Source of the DNA: Calvatia gigantea
Taxonomy: Eukaryota; Basidiomycota; Agaricomycetes; Agaricales; Lycoperdaceae
Length of the DNA: 64,000 nucleotides
Assembly: GCA_025093985.1 (NCBI GenBank)
Contig: JACAAK010000008.1
Location: 1,674,001-1,738,000 of the forward strand
Reading direction: 5' to 3'
The position numbers and the translations under genes were made by a program. The number at the start of each line of letters is the position of its first letter. Position 1 is the stretch's first letter. The notes beneath the pieces were generated by a model. The model made no database searches, was not told where the DNA came from, and worked only from the letters and a program-made list of their open reading frames with translations. Shown here one piece after another: positions 54,699 to 64,000 of the stretch.

Positions 54699-55841
54699 CT
54701 ACTTGGAGTCTTCGGAAAAATCCTTCTGTTCTCCTGGGCTGGTTTCTTCTACTGCTTGGATTTGTACTTTCTTGGGCGCAGTGCAAACTTTGGTGATGTG
54801 GCCTGTTTTTCCACAGTTGTAACAGGTTAGCCCCTTGGGCTTCTTGCAGTCTTTGGCAATGTGGCCAAAAATGCCACAATTGTAGCATTTTGGTTCTCCT
54901 TTTGCATTGAAGATGTGGTGTCTGCTGCCTATCTCCATTGGTTCTCCCATTCCTCTATAGGTCATTCTGGTGTTAGTTTTCTTATCTCCTCAGTATTCTG
55001 ATACTTTGTACCCCTGTCCCATGGTGAGAATGGCTTCTGTCCATTCTGCATAGGTATCTAGTCTGGTGCTAGGTGGGTAGCCTGTGATAGTATGGATAAT
55101 GTTCTGTCTGGCATTCTTTTTAAGCAGGAACATTGTGTGTTTGTTGTCTGTTTTTGCCTTGCTCTTTAGGACTTGGAATTCATTTAGGTAGTTGGCTGTG
55201 TTTTTGTTCCCTTGTTTGAACTTTTCGATCTGCCATTCTGCTTTGCTGTTTGAGGCATCATCAGAGAAGGTTTTCCTAAAGTCCTCAGAAAATGCCTTCC
55301 AGTCTACTGAATCTTCTCTGTCTAAGATTTGTGGGGCCTTCATGGCCACATAGGCTCCTGCTGTTCCTCCCCTCAACCTGGCTAAGACCACTATAGCCTT
55401 GTCATCTGCTGAGACTATTTTGTTGAATTTCATGAAAAGCATCATTACTCTCCACCAGTCATCAAATTTGGTATGGGTGCTGTTGAAAAACCCTGGGTCC
55501 AGTACTAAGCCTTTCCCACTGGGTGTTGTTGTGGGTATTACTGCATTGTCGGTCATGTTGGAGTCAGTTTCTGATTCTGTTTCATCTGAACTTGACTTGT
55601 CTAATTTCTTCTGTTCTGGGTTCTCCTGATGGATTAACTCTTCCTTTGCTAGGTCAAGTTCATTTAAAAGTTCTGATAGTACTTCTTCTTTTGCTGGGTT
55701 TGCTCTGGGTTCATTGTGTGTTCCTATAGTTGGTTCTTCAGATACTTCAGGGTTCCCTGTTTCTTCTTCATCTGATGTTTCAGATTCGTTATCGGTGACT
55801 TTGAGATTTGGTTCTCTATATTCATCTGGGTTCGAGCTCAT
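54699..55841 (-). pseudogene. G5 gag, one internal stop
   Basis: 283 codons from MSSNPDEYREPNLKV to EASEY-like ending, then TGA at 54990-54992 where G4 has CGA (SEYRGDKK), then the C-terminal 88 codons with CYNCGIFGHIAKDC and CYNCGKTGHITKVC. Only this single C-to-T change in a CpG separates it from an open frame. Ends DFSEDSK-TAG. Confidence 0.87.
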
Positions 55842-55923
55842 ATACTAGCTCCTGGATTGTCTTCTTTGTTCAGGCCTGTTTCAGCCTACTCCTTGCAAGG
55901 TGAGGCAGGGACGCTTAACCAAA

Positions 55924-56229
55924 TGTTATGACCTTAATCTGATAAGACCTCAGGTTGCAGCTTAGGCTAAGACTTGAGGGTGAGTAAGGGGAGAGGAAAC
56001 AAAGATAGTTAAGTGTACTGAATACAGTAGATGTATGTATGCTTAAATAGGGGAAGTCATCCAGTTGAATGGATGGAGTAACTACATGAAATGTCTGGTA
56101 AGGATGGCATAGTAGTTATCATGAGTCAGGGATGGAGATTGCTTGACAGGAATAACTGAAACAGATGTACTAATGGATAGGAATGCAGACAATGACAGAG
56201 TATGACTTGATTGGTAGAAAACTGTAACA
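55924..56229 (-). repeat. G5 5' LTR, 306 bp
   Basis: Plus-strand TGTTATGACC...CTGTAACA; on minus it is followed by TTTGGTTAAGCGTCCC (primer site). Confidence 0.92.
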
Positions 56230-56364
56230 CATGAGTCAGAGCTGGAGATTGCTCGACAGAAATAGCTGGAACAGATGTACTAGTAGACAGGAATGCAGAT
56301 GTAGATGGAGTATGACTTGATTGGTGGAAAACCATAACAATACCCCCTGATTAGGCTTTATGTC

Positions 56365-57345
56365 TCAGGAAGCTTCATCAAAGTCACTATTGACTATAGT
56401 GGAGGCAAGGGCTTTCTTGGTGGCTCCAATGAGATATTTTCCCTCATTCGAATGCACGAAGAAGATGGGTAAGTGGCTTTGACTATCTTGATGGATAGGG
56501 ACTGGGATGCCATTGAATGGGAAATCAGTCGTGATGGAGTTGTCCTAGTAGCTCTTGACTATCATTCTCCAATAGTGTTGGTTCTTCTCTTGGCCTAGTA
56601 GTACAGTGCGGAACCTTGCAGGCAGGAGAAAAACTGATATGAGTTGTGGGGGAGTGATGGTTTTTATGAAACAATGGAGGGAGTTGACTTCTTTTATGGA
56701 GACAGTGGTTTCTTCGTCCATAAGTGTGTCGGATCAGGTTAGTGGCATAGAGTTGATTGTATTGTGTAATTCAGAAAGGGTACTATGGATTCTGTCAACA
56801 AGGGCATCGATTTCTGGATCCTTGGTAGTTTTGTCATGTCTGAGTAGATTCATGGCTACATTGGCAAGCTCTGGGAATATGTTGGCAATATCTAGGTGTT
56901 TAAATACCTCAAGTCCGAGGTCGATGTAATTGTGGAGGCTATGGACATAGTCTTGTTCGCTGGGTGTGAGTGTGAATTGGTCTAGGGCTCAGAAGATGGC
57001 AGAGATATGCTAATTGGTGGATGAAGACACATTGGTGAATCCTGCATACATGTTGGCAAAGGTGATGCATGTGGTAGTGAGGGCAATGTGTCAGTTGACA
57101 ACCAGTCACTTGTTTTGGGCAGTGATGGTCTCTATTTCACTGTTGGTGGCTTTGTCAACATTCTTTAGTAGGGATTCAAGAAGTCCCTGTGCTAGGGACA
57201 GTATGGTGGCAAGGTTATAGCAAGTATCTTGGGGTGTAGGTGCTTGGCTGTTGCCTGGTTCTGGGAGGGGGATGAAGAAGATTGTGGTCAGGTTGGGGTG
57301 GACGAAGGAGCAGATAGTGACATGGTTGGCTTGGAAGGAAGGCAT
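56365..57345 (-). pseudogene. G6 ORF3
   Basis: 981 bp (one codon fewer than G4/G5), MPSFQANHVTICSFVHPNLTT to DFDEAS-stop. Starts 6 nt after pol TAA at 57352-57354. Stops near 57106 and around 57000 and 56540. The single in-frame codon loss (Ser in the MKEE region) preserves the frame. Confidence 0.8.
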
Positions 57346-57351
57346 GTCTGG

Positions 57352-60300
57352 TTAGTTTCTTTGGTTGGGTAATGAATTTTTGGTTTTTCTGCCCCTCTTT
57401 TTATGGGTATCCTCCAGATGTCTTTTTTGATAATCTGCTATTGCGTCTTGAGCATTTGTTAGGTTTGACTCTGCTGTCCATGTATCATCTTTGTTGTCAT
57501 ACCCCTTCCAGTGTACTAGGAATTGATAGCCCCGTCCTCATTTTCATTGTCCTCGGATCTCCTCTACTTTGTATTCTTCTTTATTATTGATGATTACTGG
57601 CTTGGGCGCTGGTAGTTTCCACTGTCTTGACAATGCTGCCTTCTGCACCAGGGTTAGCAACTGCTCATTAAACACATTATGGATGGCCCATCCTTCTAGT
57701 AATGCAAGCTGGTATGCTGCTTCCCCTATCTTTTCCTTGATTTGGAAAGGTCCATACCTTTTCTGGCTTAGCTTCTTTGATGGTTGATTGGTATGGATAT
57801 TTGCGTTTTCTAGCCATACTTCATCACCAATTTGATATCGCATTGTGTGCAACTTGCTGTTGTTGTGGGTCTATTTCATCTTTTCTTGATATAATTGTAG
57901 TGCCGCTATGGAGTTCTCTCTTGCATTCCATAGTTGTTTCAGGAATTCAGTGCTACTGGGGTTGTTTGTTACTCTGTGGTCTTTCCCTTTCCAGGGGTGT
58001 CATCCATAATTGAGGTAGAACAGTGTTTCCTGTGTTCCACTGTACCTCTTGTCATTGTACTGGAACTCAGCCATGGATAGCCAATTTACCCAGTTGTTTT
58101 GTTCATAGTTGCAGTATAGGCAAAGGTATATTTCGACTTCTTGGTTGATTCATTCCATTTGTCCATCTGTTTGTGGATGGTAGGCCATTGATAGAGTCCA
58201 TTCTATTTCTAATTCTTTGAATAATTCTCCGGTGAATTCTGATGTGAACTGTGGTCCTTGGTCACTAAGGACTTTCCATGGCATCCCATGTAGCTTCCAT
58301 ATCTCGTTCCTGTAAAGCTGTGCAATTCCTTTTGATGATACATCTGTTTTTGTTGGCATAAGTTGTATCATTTTTGTGAACCAGTCGACAACTACCAGAA
58401 TGGCATCTTTTCCCTCCGATTCTGGCAGTAGCCCAATAAGGTCAATGCTTATTTCTTCCTATGGTCCATTCAGTATTGGGAGTGGGTGTAGCAGTGTTTT
58501 CAATGGCATTATGCAAGATTTGTTCCTTTGACAGTTCTGACATCCTTTGATGTATTTTCTGACATTGTTTTGTATGGATGGCCACCAATAGTCCCTGGTG
58601 ATTAGTTCGATCATCCTATGTTGCCCTGGATGTCCCGCATCTGGTGCATCATGATATTGTTGTAGGATTTCTTCATGAAGTGTGGGGTCTAGTGGCACAT
58701 ACATGCTGTTTTCCCTGTAGATGATTCCATTATGTTCCATGATGTCAGATTCTTTGTTTAGAAGCTTCGTAGTAATGCTCATATCCCTCCAGTGATTTGC
58801 TTTTATCCAGTCCATGAATGTTGGTGTGATGAATAGTTCCATATAGAGTAGAATGGCTTCTTTGGATTTTTCTTTGTTTCCTGATTTATCTTGCAGCCAA
58901 CTTTTCCAGATCATGGTGGTTACCCCATCATTTTCTTCATCTGGTTCTTGGCAAATTCTGGACAGTAAGTCTGCTTTTGTGTTTGTCTTGCCTGGTATAT
59001 GTCGTAGTGTGAAGTCATAGTCCTGTAATCTTAAGTACTATCTTGCTTGTCGTCCATTGAGCTTCTGGGGTTCTCTGTAGTACTTGAGATTTTTATGGTC
59101 CATCCAGATTTCAAATTTCTCCTCTGCATCTAGTAGATAGTGTTGCCATTCTTTTAAGGTATGGATAATGGCCAGTAATTCCTTGTCATAGATTTCGTAG
59201 TTTTGTTCTACTGGGGAGAGTGTTTGTGACATGAATGCAATTGGGTGCCATTTCTTGTCTTGTTCTTGTGATAGGACTCCTCCCAGTGCATAGTTTGAGG
59301 TGTCAACTTCTACTCAGAATTGTCCCTTTCTTTGTGGCAGCATTAGGGTGGGTTCTTCCATGATTCATTGTTTTAATTCATCGAATGCTGACTGGTGTTC
59401 TTCTTTCCATTTCCATTCACAGCCCCTTTGAGCTGGTTGAGTGGGGTCACAATTTTACTGAAGTTCTTGATGAACTGGCAGTAGTAGTTTGCAAAGCCTA
59501 GGAAGCATTCCACTCCCTTTTTGTTTTTGTGTTCTGGCCAATCCCATACAGCCTTGACTTTCTCCTCCTCCATCTCAATACATCCGTGTCCTATTTTTAC
59601 TCCTAACATGGGAATTTCCTCGGCATCAAATATACACTTTGTCTGTTTAAAACAGAGGTTGTACTTGGCTACTCATGTCAAGAACTATATTGTTCTTTCC
59701 TTTAGCTGTTTCTTGGTGTCCCCTGGGATCACAAAGTTGTCCATGTAATTTACGATATCTCCATTTTGTAGCAGGTCCCAGAAGATGCTTGTCATCATTC
59801 TGGAGAATGTTCCGGGCGAGTTGCTGAGTCCGAAGTACATTACAGTTGGCTTGAACAACCCTTCATTGGTCAAAAATGCAGCCTTCCATTTGTCTCCTTC
59901 CTTAATTCTGATGTTGTTGTATCCCTAAATGATGTCAAGCTTGTTGAAGTATTTTGCTTTTCCCAATTTGTCAATAACTTCTCCGATTCTAGGTAGTGGT
60001 GTTTTGTCCTTTACTACTATGTTGTTTAATTGTCTGTAGTCCTGGATTAATCATTTTGAACCATCTTTCTTCAGTATAAAGAAGGTGGGGGCTGCATATG
60101 GAGATTTTGACAGTCGTATGCATCTTGACTTGAGGTTTTCCTTAATGAAAGACTTGAGTTTGTTCTGTTCCTTGATTGTCATGTTGTATGTCCTGGCACT
60201 TATTTCCTTAGGTGCATCCTCAGTTAAGATTATTTCATGGTCCCATTCTGTCTATTGTGGTAGCTTATCAAAGGTCATTTTGTTAAACAGGTGTGTGAAT

Positions 60301-60876
60301 GGTTGAATGTAGTCTGGCAGATCTGCTGGTTCAGTTGGGTCTGGCTTGTCTTCTTCTTCCCATACATCTTCTGTAATGACATGCTTCAGATTTTTTGGGT
60401 GACCTGGATACTCTGGTGTGGAAAGTGGCAGTCTGGTGGGCATTGGGTGAACTTGATTTCCCCTTTTTTCCAGTCCACTTCAGGGTTATGCTTGGTCAAC
60501 CAGTCATGTCCTAGGAATATTTCTGCTCTGTCTTGGAGTTGAGCTACTGATGCTTCAATTGTTTCCTTATGTCCTTTGATTTCCATCTCGATAGTGGCTG
60601 TTTCTGTAACCTTTCCTCCTTGATTTGTTGTTCCATCAGTGTTAAGGACTGTGACTTCTTGTTTTAGTTTTTTTGTGGGAATTCATTCTTCATCTACAAG
60701 CTTTTTGCTGATGCTGCTGGTGGTGCACCCTGAATCAATGATGGTGTTGACCATGATTTCTTTGTCTGGAGTTTGAATGGTCCCCTTTAGATTTAATTTG
60801 CACTTTCGTTTCTGAGAAATCATGTAGTATTTTTCTGATACCCTAGATACAGTTTGTTTGACTCGTGAGGTAGTGC
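57352..60876 (-). pseudogene. G6 pol
   Basis: Protease IIDSGCTTSSISKKLV with an intact D-S-G. RT with GLSNSPGTFSRMM but NYMDNF (Asn codon at 59736-59738). RNase H YDKELLAIIHTLKEWQHYLL. Integrase HPGQHRMIELITRDYWW, CQNCQRNKSC, VLSDQGPQFTSEF, AYHPQTDGQMERIN. GPF module RYGPFQIKEKIGEAAYQLA, then chromodomain. Numerous stops, chiefly at Gln, Arg and Trp codons. Confidence 0.87.
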
Positions 60877-62019
60877 CTACTTAGAGTCTTTGGAAAAATC
60901 CTTCTGTTCTCCTGGGCCAGTTTCTTCTACTGCTTGGATTTGTACTTTCTTTGGTGTGGTGCAAACTTTGGTGATGTGACCTGTTTTTCCACAGTTGTAA
61001 CAGGTTAGTCCCTTGGGCTTCTTGCAGTCCTTGGCAATGTGGCTGAAAACACCACAATTGTAGCATTTTGGTTCCCCCTTTGCATTGAAGATGTGGCATC
61101 TGCTGCCTATCTCCATTGGTTCTCCCATTCCTCTATAGGTCATTCTGGTGTTGGTTTTCTTATCTTCCCAGTATTCTGATGCTTCGTACCCCTGTCCCAT
61201 GGTGAGAATGGCTTCCATCCATTCTGCATAGGTATCTGGTCTGGTGCTAGGTGGGTAGCCTGTGATGGTATGGATGATGTCCTGCCTGGCATTCTTCTTG
61301 AGCAGGAACATTGCATGTTTGTTGTCTGTTTTTGCCTTGCTCTTTAGTACTTGGAATTCAATTAGGTAGTTGGCAGTGTTTTTGTTTCCTTGTTTGAACT
61401 TCTCAATTTGCCATTCTGCTTTGCTGTTCAAAGCATCGTCAGAGAAGGTCTTCCTAAAGTCTTCAGAGAATGCTTTCCAATCTACCAAATCTTCTCCGTC
61501 TAAGATTTGTGGAGCCTTCATGGCTGCATAAGCTCCTGCTGTTCCTCCCCTTAGTCTGGCTAAGACTGCTATAGCCTTGTCATCTGCTGAGACTATTTTG
61601 TTGAATTTCATGAAGAGTGTCATTGCTCTCCACCAATTATCAAATTTGGTGCAGGTGCTGTTAAAGAACTCCAGGTCTGGCACTAAGCCTTTCCCATTGG
61701 GTGTTGTTGTGGGTACTACTGCATTGTTGGTCATATTGGAACCAGTTTCTGATTCTGTTTTGTCTGAGCTTGATTCATCTGATTTCTCCTGTCCTGGGTT
61801 CTCCTGATGGGTTAACTCTTCCTCTGCTAGGTTGAGTTCATTTAGAAGTTCTGATAGCGCTTCTTCTTCTACTGGGTTTGCTCCAGGTTCATCATGTATC
61901 TCCTCAATTGGTTCTTCAGGTACTTCAGGGTTTCCTGTTTCTTCTTCATCTAATGTTTCAGATTCATTGTCAGTGACTTTGAGATTTGGTTCTCTATATT
62001 CGTCTGGGTTCGAGCTCAT
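60877..62019 (-). CDS. G6 gag (intact, 380 codons)
   Basis: MSSNPDEYREPNLKVTDNESETLD, acidic N-terminus with Glu/Pro runs, capsid-like middle (FDNWWRAMTLFMKFNKI, VLARLRGGTAGAYAAMKAPQIL, AEWQIEKFKQGNKNTANYLIEF), knuckles CYNCGVFSHIAKDC and CYNCGKTGHITKVC. Ends DFSKDSK-TAG. Nearly identical to the G7 gag. Open frame, but the element cannot move alone with a YMDN RT. Confidence 0.87.
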   Translation of the reverse strand: MSSNPDEYREPNLKVTDNESETLDEEETGNPEVPEEPIEEIHDEPGANPVEEEALSELLNELNLAEEELTHQENPGQEKSDESSSDKTESETGSNMTNNAVVPTTTPNGKGLVPDLEFFNSTCTKFDNWWRAMTLFMKFNKIVSADDKAIAVLARLRGGTAGAYAAMKAPQILDGEDLVDWKAFSEDFRKTFSDDALNSKAEWQIEKFKQGNKNTANYLIEFQVLKSKAKTDNKHAMFLLKKNARQDIIHTITGYPPSTRPDTYAEWMEAILTMGQGYEASEYWEDKKTNTRMTYRGMGEPMEIGSRCHIFNAKGEPKCYNCGVFSHIAKDCKKPKGLTCYNCGKTGHITKVCTTPKKVQIQAVEETGPGEQKDFSKDSK

Positions 62020-62098
62020 ATACTAGCTCCTGGGTTGTCTTTGTTCAGGCCTGTTTCAGCCTACTCCTTGCAAAGTGAGGTGGGAATGCTTAACCAAA

Positions 62099-62404
62099 TG
62101 TTACAACCTTAGTCTGATAAGACCTCAGGTTGCAGCTTAGGCTAAGACTTGAGGGTGAGTAAGGGGAGAGGAAACAAAGGTGGTTAAGTGTACCAAATAC
62201 AGTAGATGTATGTATACTTAAATAGAGGAAGACATCCAGTTGAATGGATGGAGTAACTACATAAAATGTCTGATCAGGCTGGCATAGTAGTTAACATGAG
62301 TCAGAGCTGGAGATCGCTTGACAGGAATAGCTGGAACAGATGTACTAGTAGATAGGAATGCAGATATAGATGGAGTATGACTTGATCGGCAGAAAACCAT
62401 AACA
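62099..62404 (-). repeat. G6 5' LTR, 306 bp
   Basis: Plus-strand TGTTACAACC...CCATAACA; primer site TTTGGTTAAGC on minus to the left; TSD ACATA to the right. Confidence 0.92.
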
Positions 62405-62409
62405 ACATA

Positions 62410-62992
62410 GATGAATTGAAATGGAAGAAAAAAAGGTCAAGTCAGTATGAGATTGGCTCAGACCTAAAAACACCAAAGACATAGAACAATTCCTAGGGTT
62501 TGCAAACTACTACTGATGCTTCATCAAGAACTTCAGCAAGATTGTAGGACTACTAAACAAGCTTAAAAGGAACTATGTCCTGGAAAGGGTATTATCACAG
62601 CTACAGGAAGGAAAATGGCATCTGATTGCATTCACATCACACATACTATCACCAGCTAAACATAACTATAAAATTTATGACAAAGAACTACTAGCTATTG
62701 TACATGCTCTGAAAGAATGAAAATACTACCTACTGGATGCTGAGGAAAAATTCAAAATATGGACAGACCACAAAAACCTCAAGTATTACAGAGAACCATA
62801 AAAGCTCAATGGACAACAAGCTAGATGGTACCTGTGCCTACAAGACTATGACTTCATTCTACAACACATACTGGGAAAGACAAATATAAAAGCCAAATTT
62901 ACTGTCCAGGATACATTAAGTACTAGAAGGATGGAAGGACAAACTAGTCACTATGATCAAGAAAAGCTAGCTACAAACAAAGAAGAACGAAA
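62410..62992 (+). pseudogene. G3 pol, RNase H remnant
   Basis: Continues G3 pol after G6: EMEEKKVKS, EQFLGFANYY, FIKNFSKIVGLL. There is a deletion near 62570 that removes the first RNase H strand, then WHLIAFTS, YDKELLAIVHAL, YLLDAEEKFKIWTDHKNLKYY and YDFILQHILGKTN. Several stops at Trp/Gln codons. Ends abruptly at G7. Confidence 0.82.
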
Positions 62993-64000
62993 CCCTAGAT
63001 ACAGTTTGTTTGACTTGTGAGGTAGTACCTACTCAGAGTCTTTGGAAAAATCCTTCTGTTCTCCTGGGCTAGTTTCTTCTACTGCTCGGATTTGTACTTT
63101 CTTTGGTGTGGTGCAAACTTTGGTGATGTGACCTGTTTTTCCACAGTTGTAACAGGTTAGCCCCTTGGGCTTCTTGCAGTCCTTGGCAATGTGGCTGAAA
63201 ACACCACAATTGTAGCATTTTGGTTCCCCCTTTGCATTGAAGATGTGGCATCTGCTGCCTATCTCCATTGGTTCTCCTATTCCTCCATAAGTCGTTCTGG
63301 TGTTGGTTTTCTTATCTTCCCAGTATTCTGATGCTTCATACCCCTGTTCCACAGTGAGAATGGCTTCCATCCATTCTGTGTAGGTATCTGGTCTGGTGCT
63401 AGGTGGGTAGCCTATGATGGTGTGGATGATGTCCTACCTGGCATTCTTCTTGAGCAGGAACATTGCATGTTTGTTGTCTGTTTTTGCCTTGCTCTTTAGG
63501 ACTTGGAATTCAATTAGGTAGTCAGCAGTGTTTTTGTTTCCTTGTTTGAACTTCTCAATTTGCCATTCTGCTTTGCTGTTCAAAGCATTGTCAGAGAAGG
63601 TCTTCCTAAAGTCTTTGAAGAATGCTTTCCAATCTACCAAATCTTCTCCGTCTAAGATTTGTGGGGCCTTCATGGCTGCATAAGCTCCTGCTGTTCCTCC
63701 CCTTAGTCTGGCTAAGACTGCTATAGCCTTGTCATCTGCTGAGACTATTTTGTTGAATTTCATGAAGAGTGTCATTGCTCTCCACCAATTATCAAATTTG
63801 GTGCAGGTGCTGTTAAAGAACTCCAGGTCTGGCACTAAGCCTTTCCCATTGGGTGTTGTTGTGGGTACTACTGCATTGTTGGTCATATTGGAACCAGTTT
63901 CTGATTCTGTTTTGTCTGAGCTTGATTCATCTGACCAGTTTCTGATTCTGTTTTGTCCTGAGCTGATTCATTGATTTCTCTGTCCTGGGTTTCTCCTGAT
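62993..64000 (-). pseudogene. G7 gag, partial at window edge
   Basis: Minus-strand gag nearly identical to 60843-61790 of G6: two knuckles (CYNCGVFSHIAKDC, CYNCGKTGHITKVC), capsid middle, then the N-terminal region runs off the window. An in-frame stop near 63431 breaks it. The last ~65 bp contain a repeated TTTCTGATTCTGTTTTGTC with small indels, possibly an assembly artefact. Confidence 0.8.

Larger units (their letters stand above)
49851..56229 (-). mobile_element. G5: full-length chromovirus (6379 bp) inside G6 LTR, TSD CATGA
   Basis: LTRs 49851-50156 and 55924-56229 (306 bp each). CATGA at 49846-49850 and 56230-56234. About 20 differences between the LTRs, apparently all transitions. It is the innermost, hence youngest, gypsy of the nest by position. 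Confidence 0.95.
49650..62404 (-). mobile_element. G6: full-length chromovirus, TSD ACATA, hosting G5
   Basis: 3' LTR split as 49650-49850 and 56235-56339, body 56340-62098, 5' LTR 62099-62404. ACATA at 49645-49649 and 62405-62409. About 6.37 kb without G5. Confidence 0.95.
40471..62992 (+). mobile_element. G3: outermost chromovirus of the nest, sense
   Basis: Pieces 40471-41247, 47595-49649 and about 62405-62992 read as one element when G4 (TSD ACTGG) and G6+G5 (TSD ACATA) are removed. It carries the 5' LTR, gag, protease, RT and part of RNase H, with a further internal loss near 62570, and ends at antisense G7. Confidence 0.9.

Overview
This 64 kb window looks like a transposon graveyard from a filamentous fungus. 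I found no cellular gene, rRNA, tRNA or CRISPR array. The fungal assignment is inferred from the element types: Tad/I-like LINEs (ORF1 with zinc knuckles; ORF2 with endonuclease, RT, RNase H and a C-terminal zinc knuckle), Ty1/copia elements primed by a half initiator-Met tRNA, and Ty3/gypsy chromoviruses with an integrase-linked chromodomain. I cannot decide the phylum. A pericentromeric or other heterochromatic location is plausible but unproven.

Left half (1-33.9 kb): at least eleven copies of one LINE family (LN1-LN11 here), several nested with clean target-site duplications (TSDs). LN3 (3042-16958) is the most complete and sits inside antisense LN2 with a 15-bp TSD. LN2 in turn lies in a rearranged copia element (5' LTR 651-907; RT/RNase H 18242-19711; 3' LTR 19735-20073). 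LN3 carries two insertions: a 630-bp solo LTR with a 5-bp TSD, and a 6.5-kb element (4281-10822) with copia-type LTRs, primer-binding site and polypurine tract but no gag-pol. The two LTRs of that element are identical over 469 bp. Its interior holds an array of about 14 degenerate ~50-nt units, most predicting two hairpins whose stems covary, plus five copies of a ~20-bp GCGGCAGTCAC motif. This is the strongest candidate for something undescribed.

Right half (34-64 kb): a nest of one chromovirus family (G1-G7). G3 (+) was hit by G4 (TSD ACTGG) and by G6 (TSD ACATA); G5 (TSD CATGA) sits inside an LTR of G6. Gene order is LTR, PBS, gag (two CCHC knuckles), pol (protease, RT, RNase H, integrase, chromodomain), then an unrecognised third ORF of 326-331 codons (ORF3), polypurine tract, LTR. 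ORF3 starts 6 nt after the pol stop, in the same frame as pol, in all four copies; its length stays a multiple of three although the proteins have diverged.

Almost every coding region is damaged. Differences between copies, and between the LTRs of one element, are overwhelmingly C-to-T/G-to-A. Stops fall at former Arg, Gln and Trp codons and two RTs have lost a catalytic Asp (YMDD to YMDN). This suggests cytosine methylation/deamination or RIP-like silencing. The 6.5-kb non-coding element escaped it and is probably the youngest insertion.
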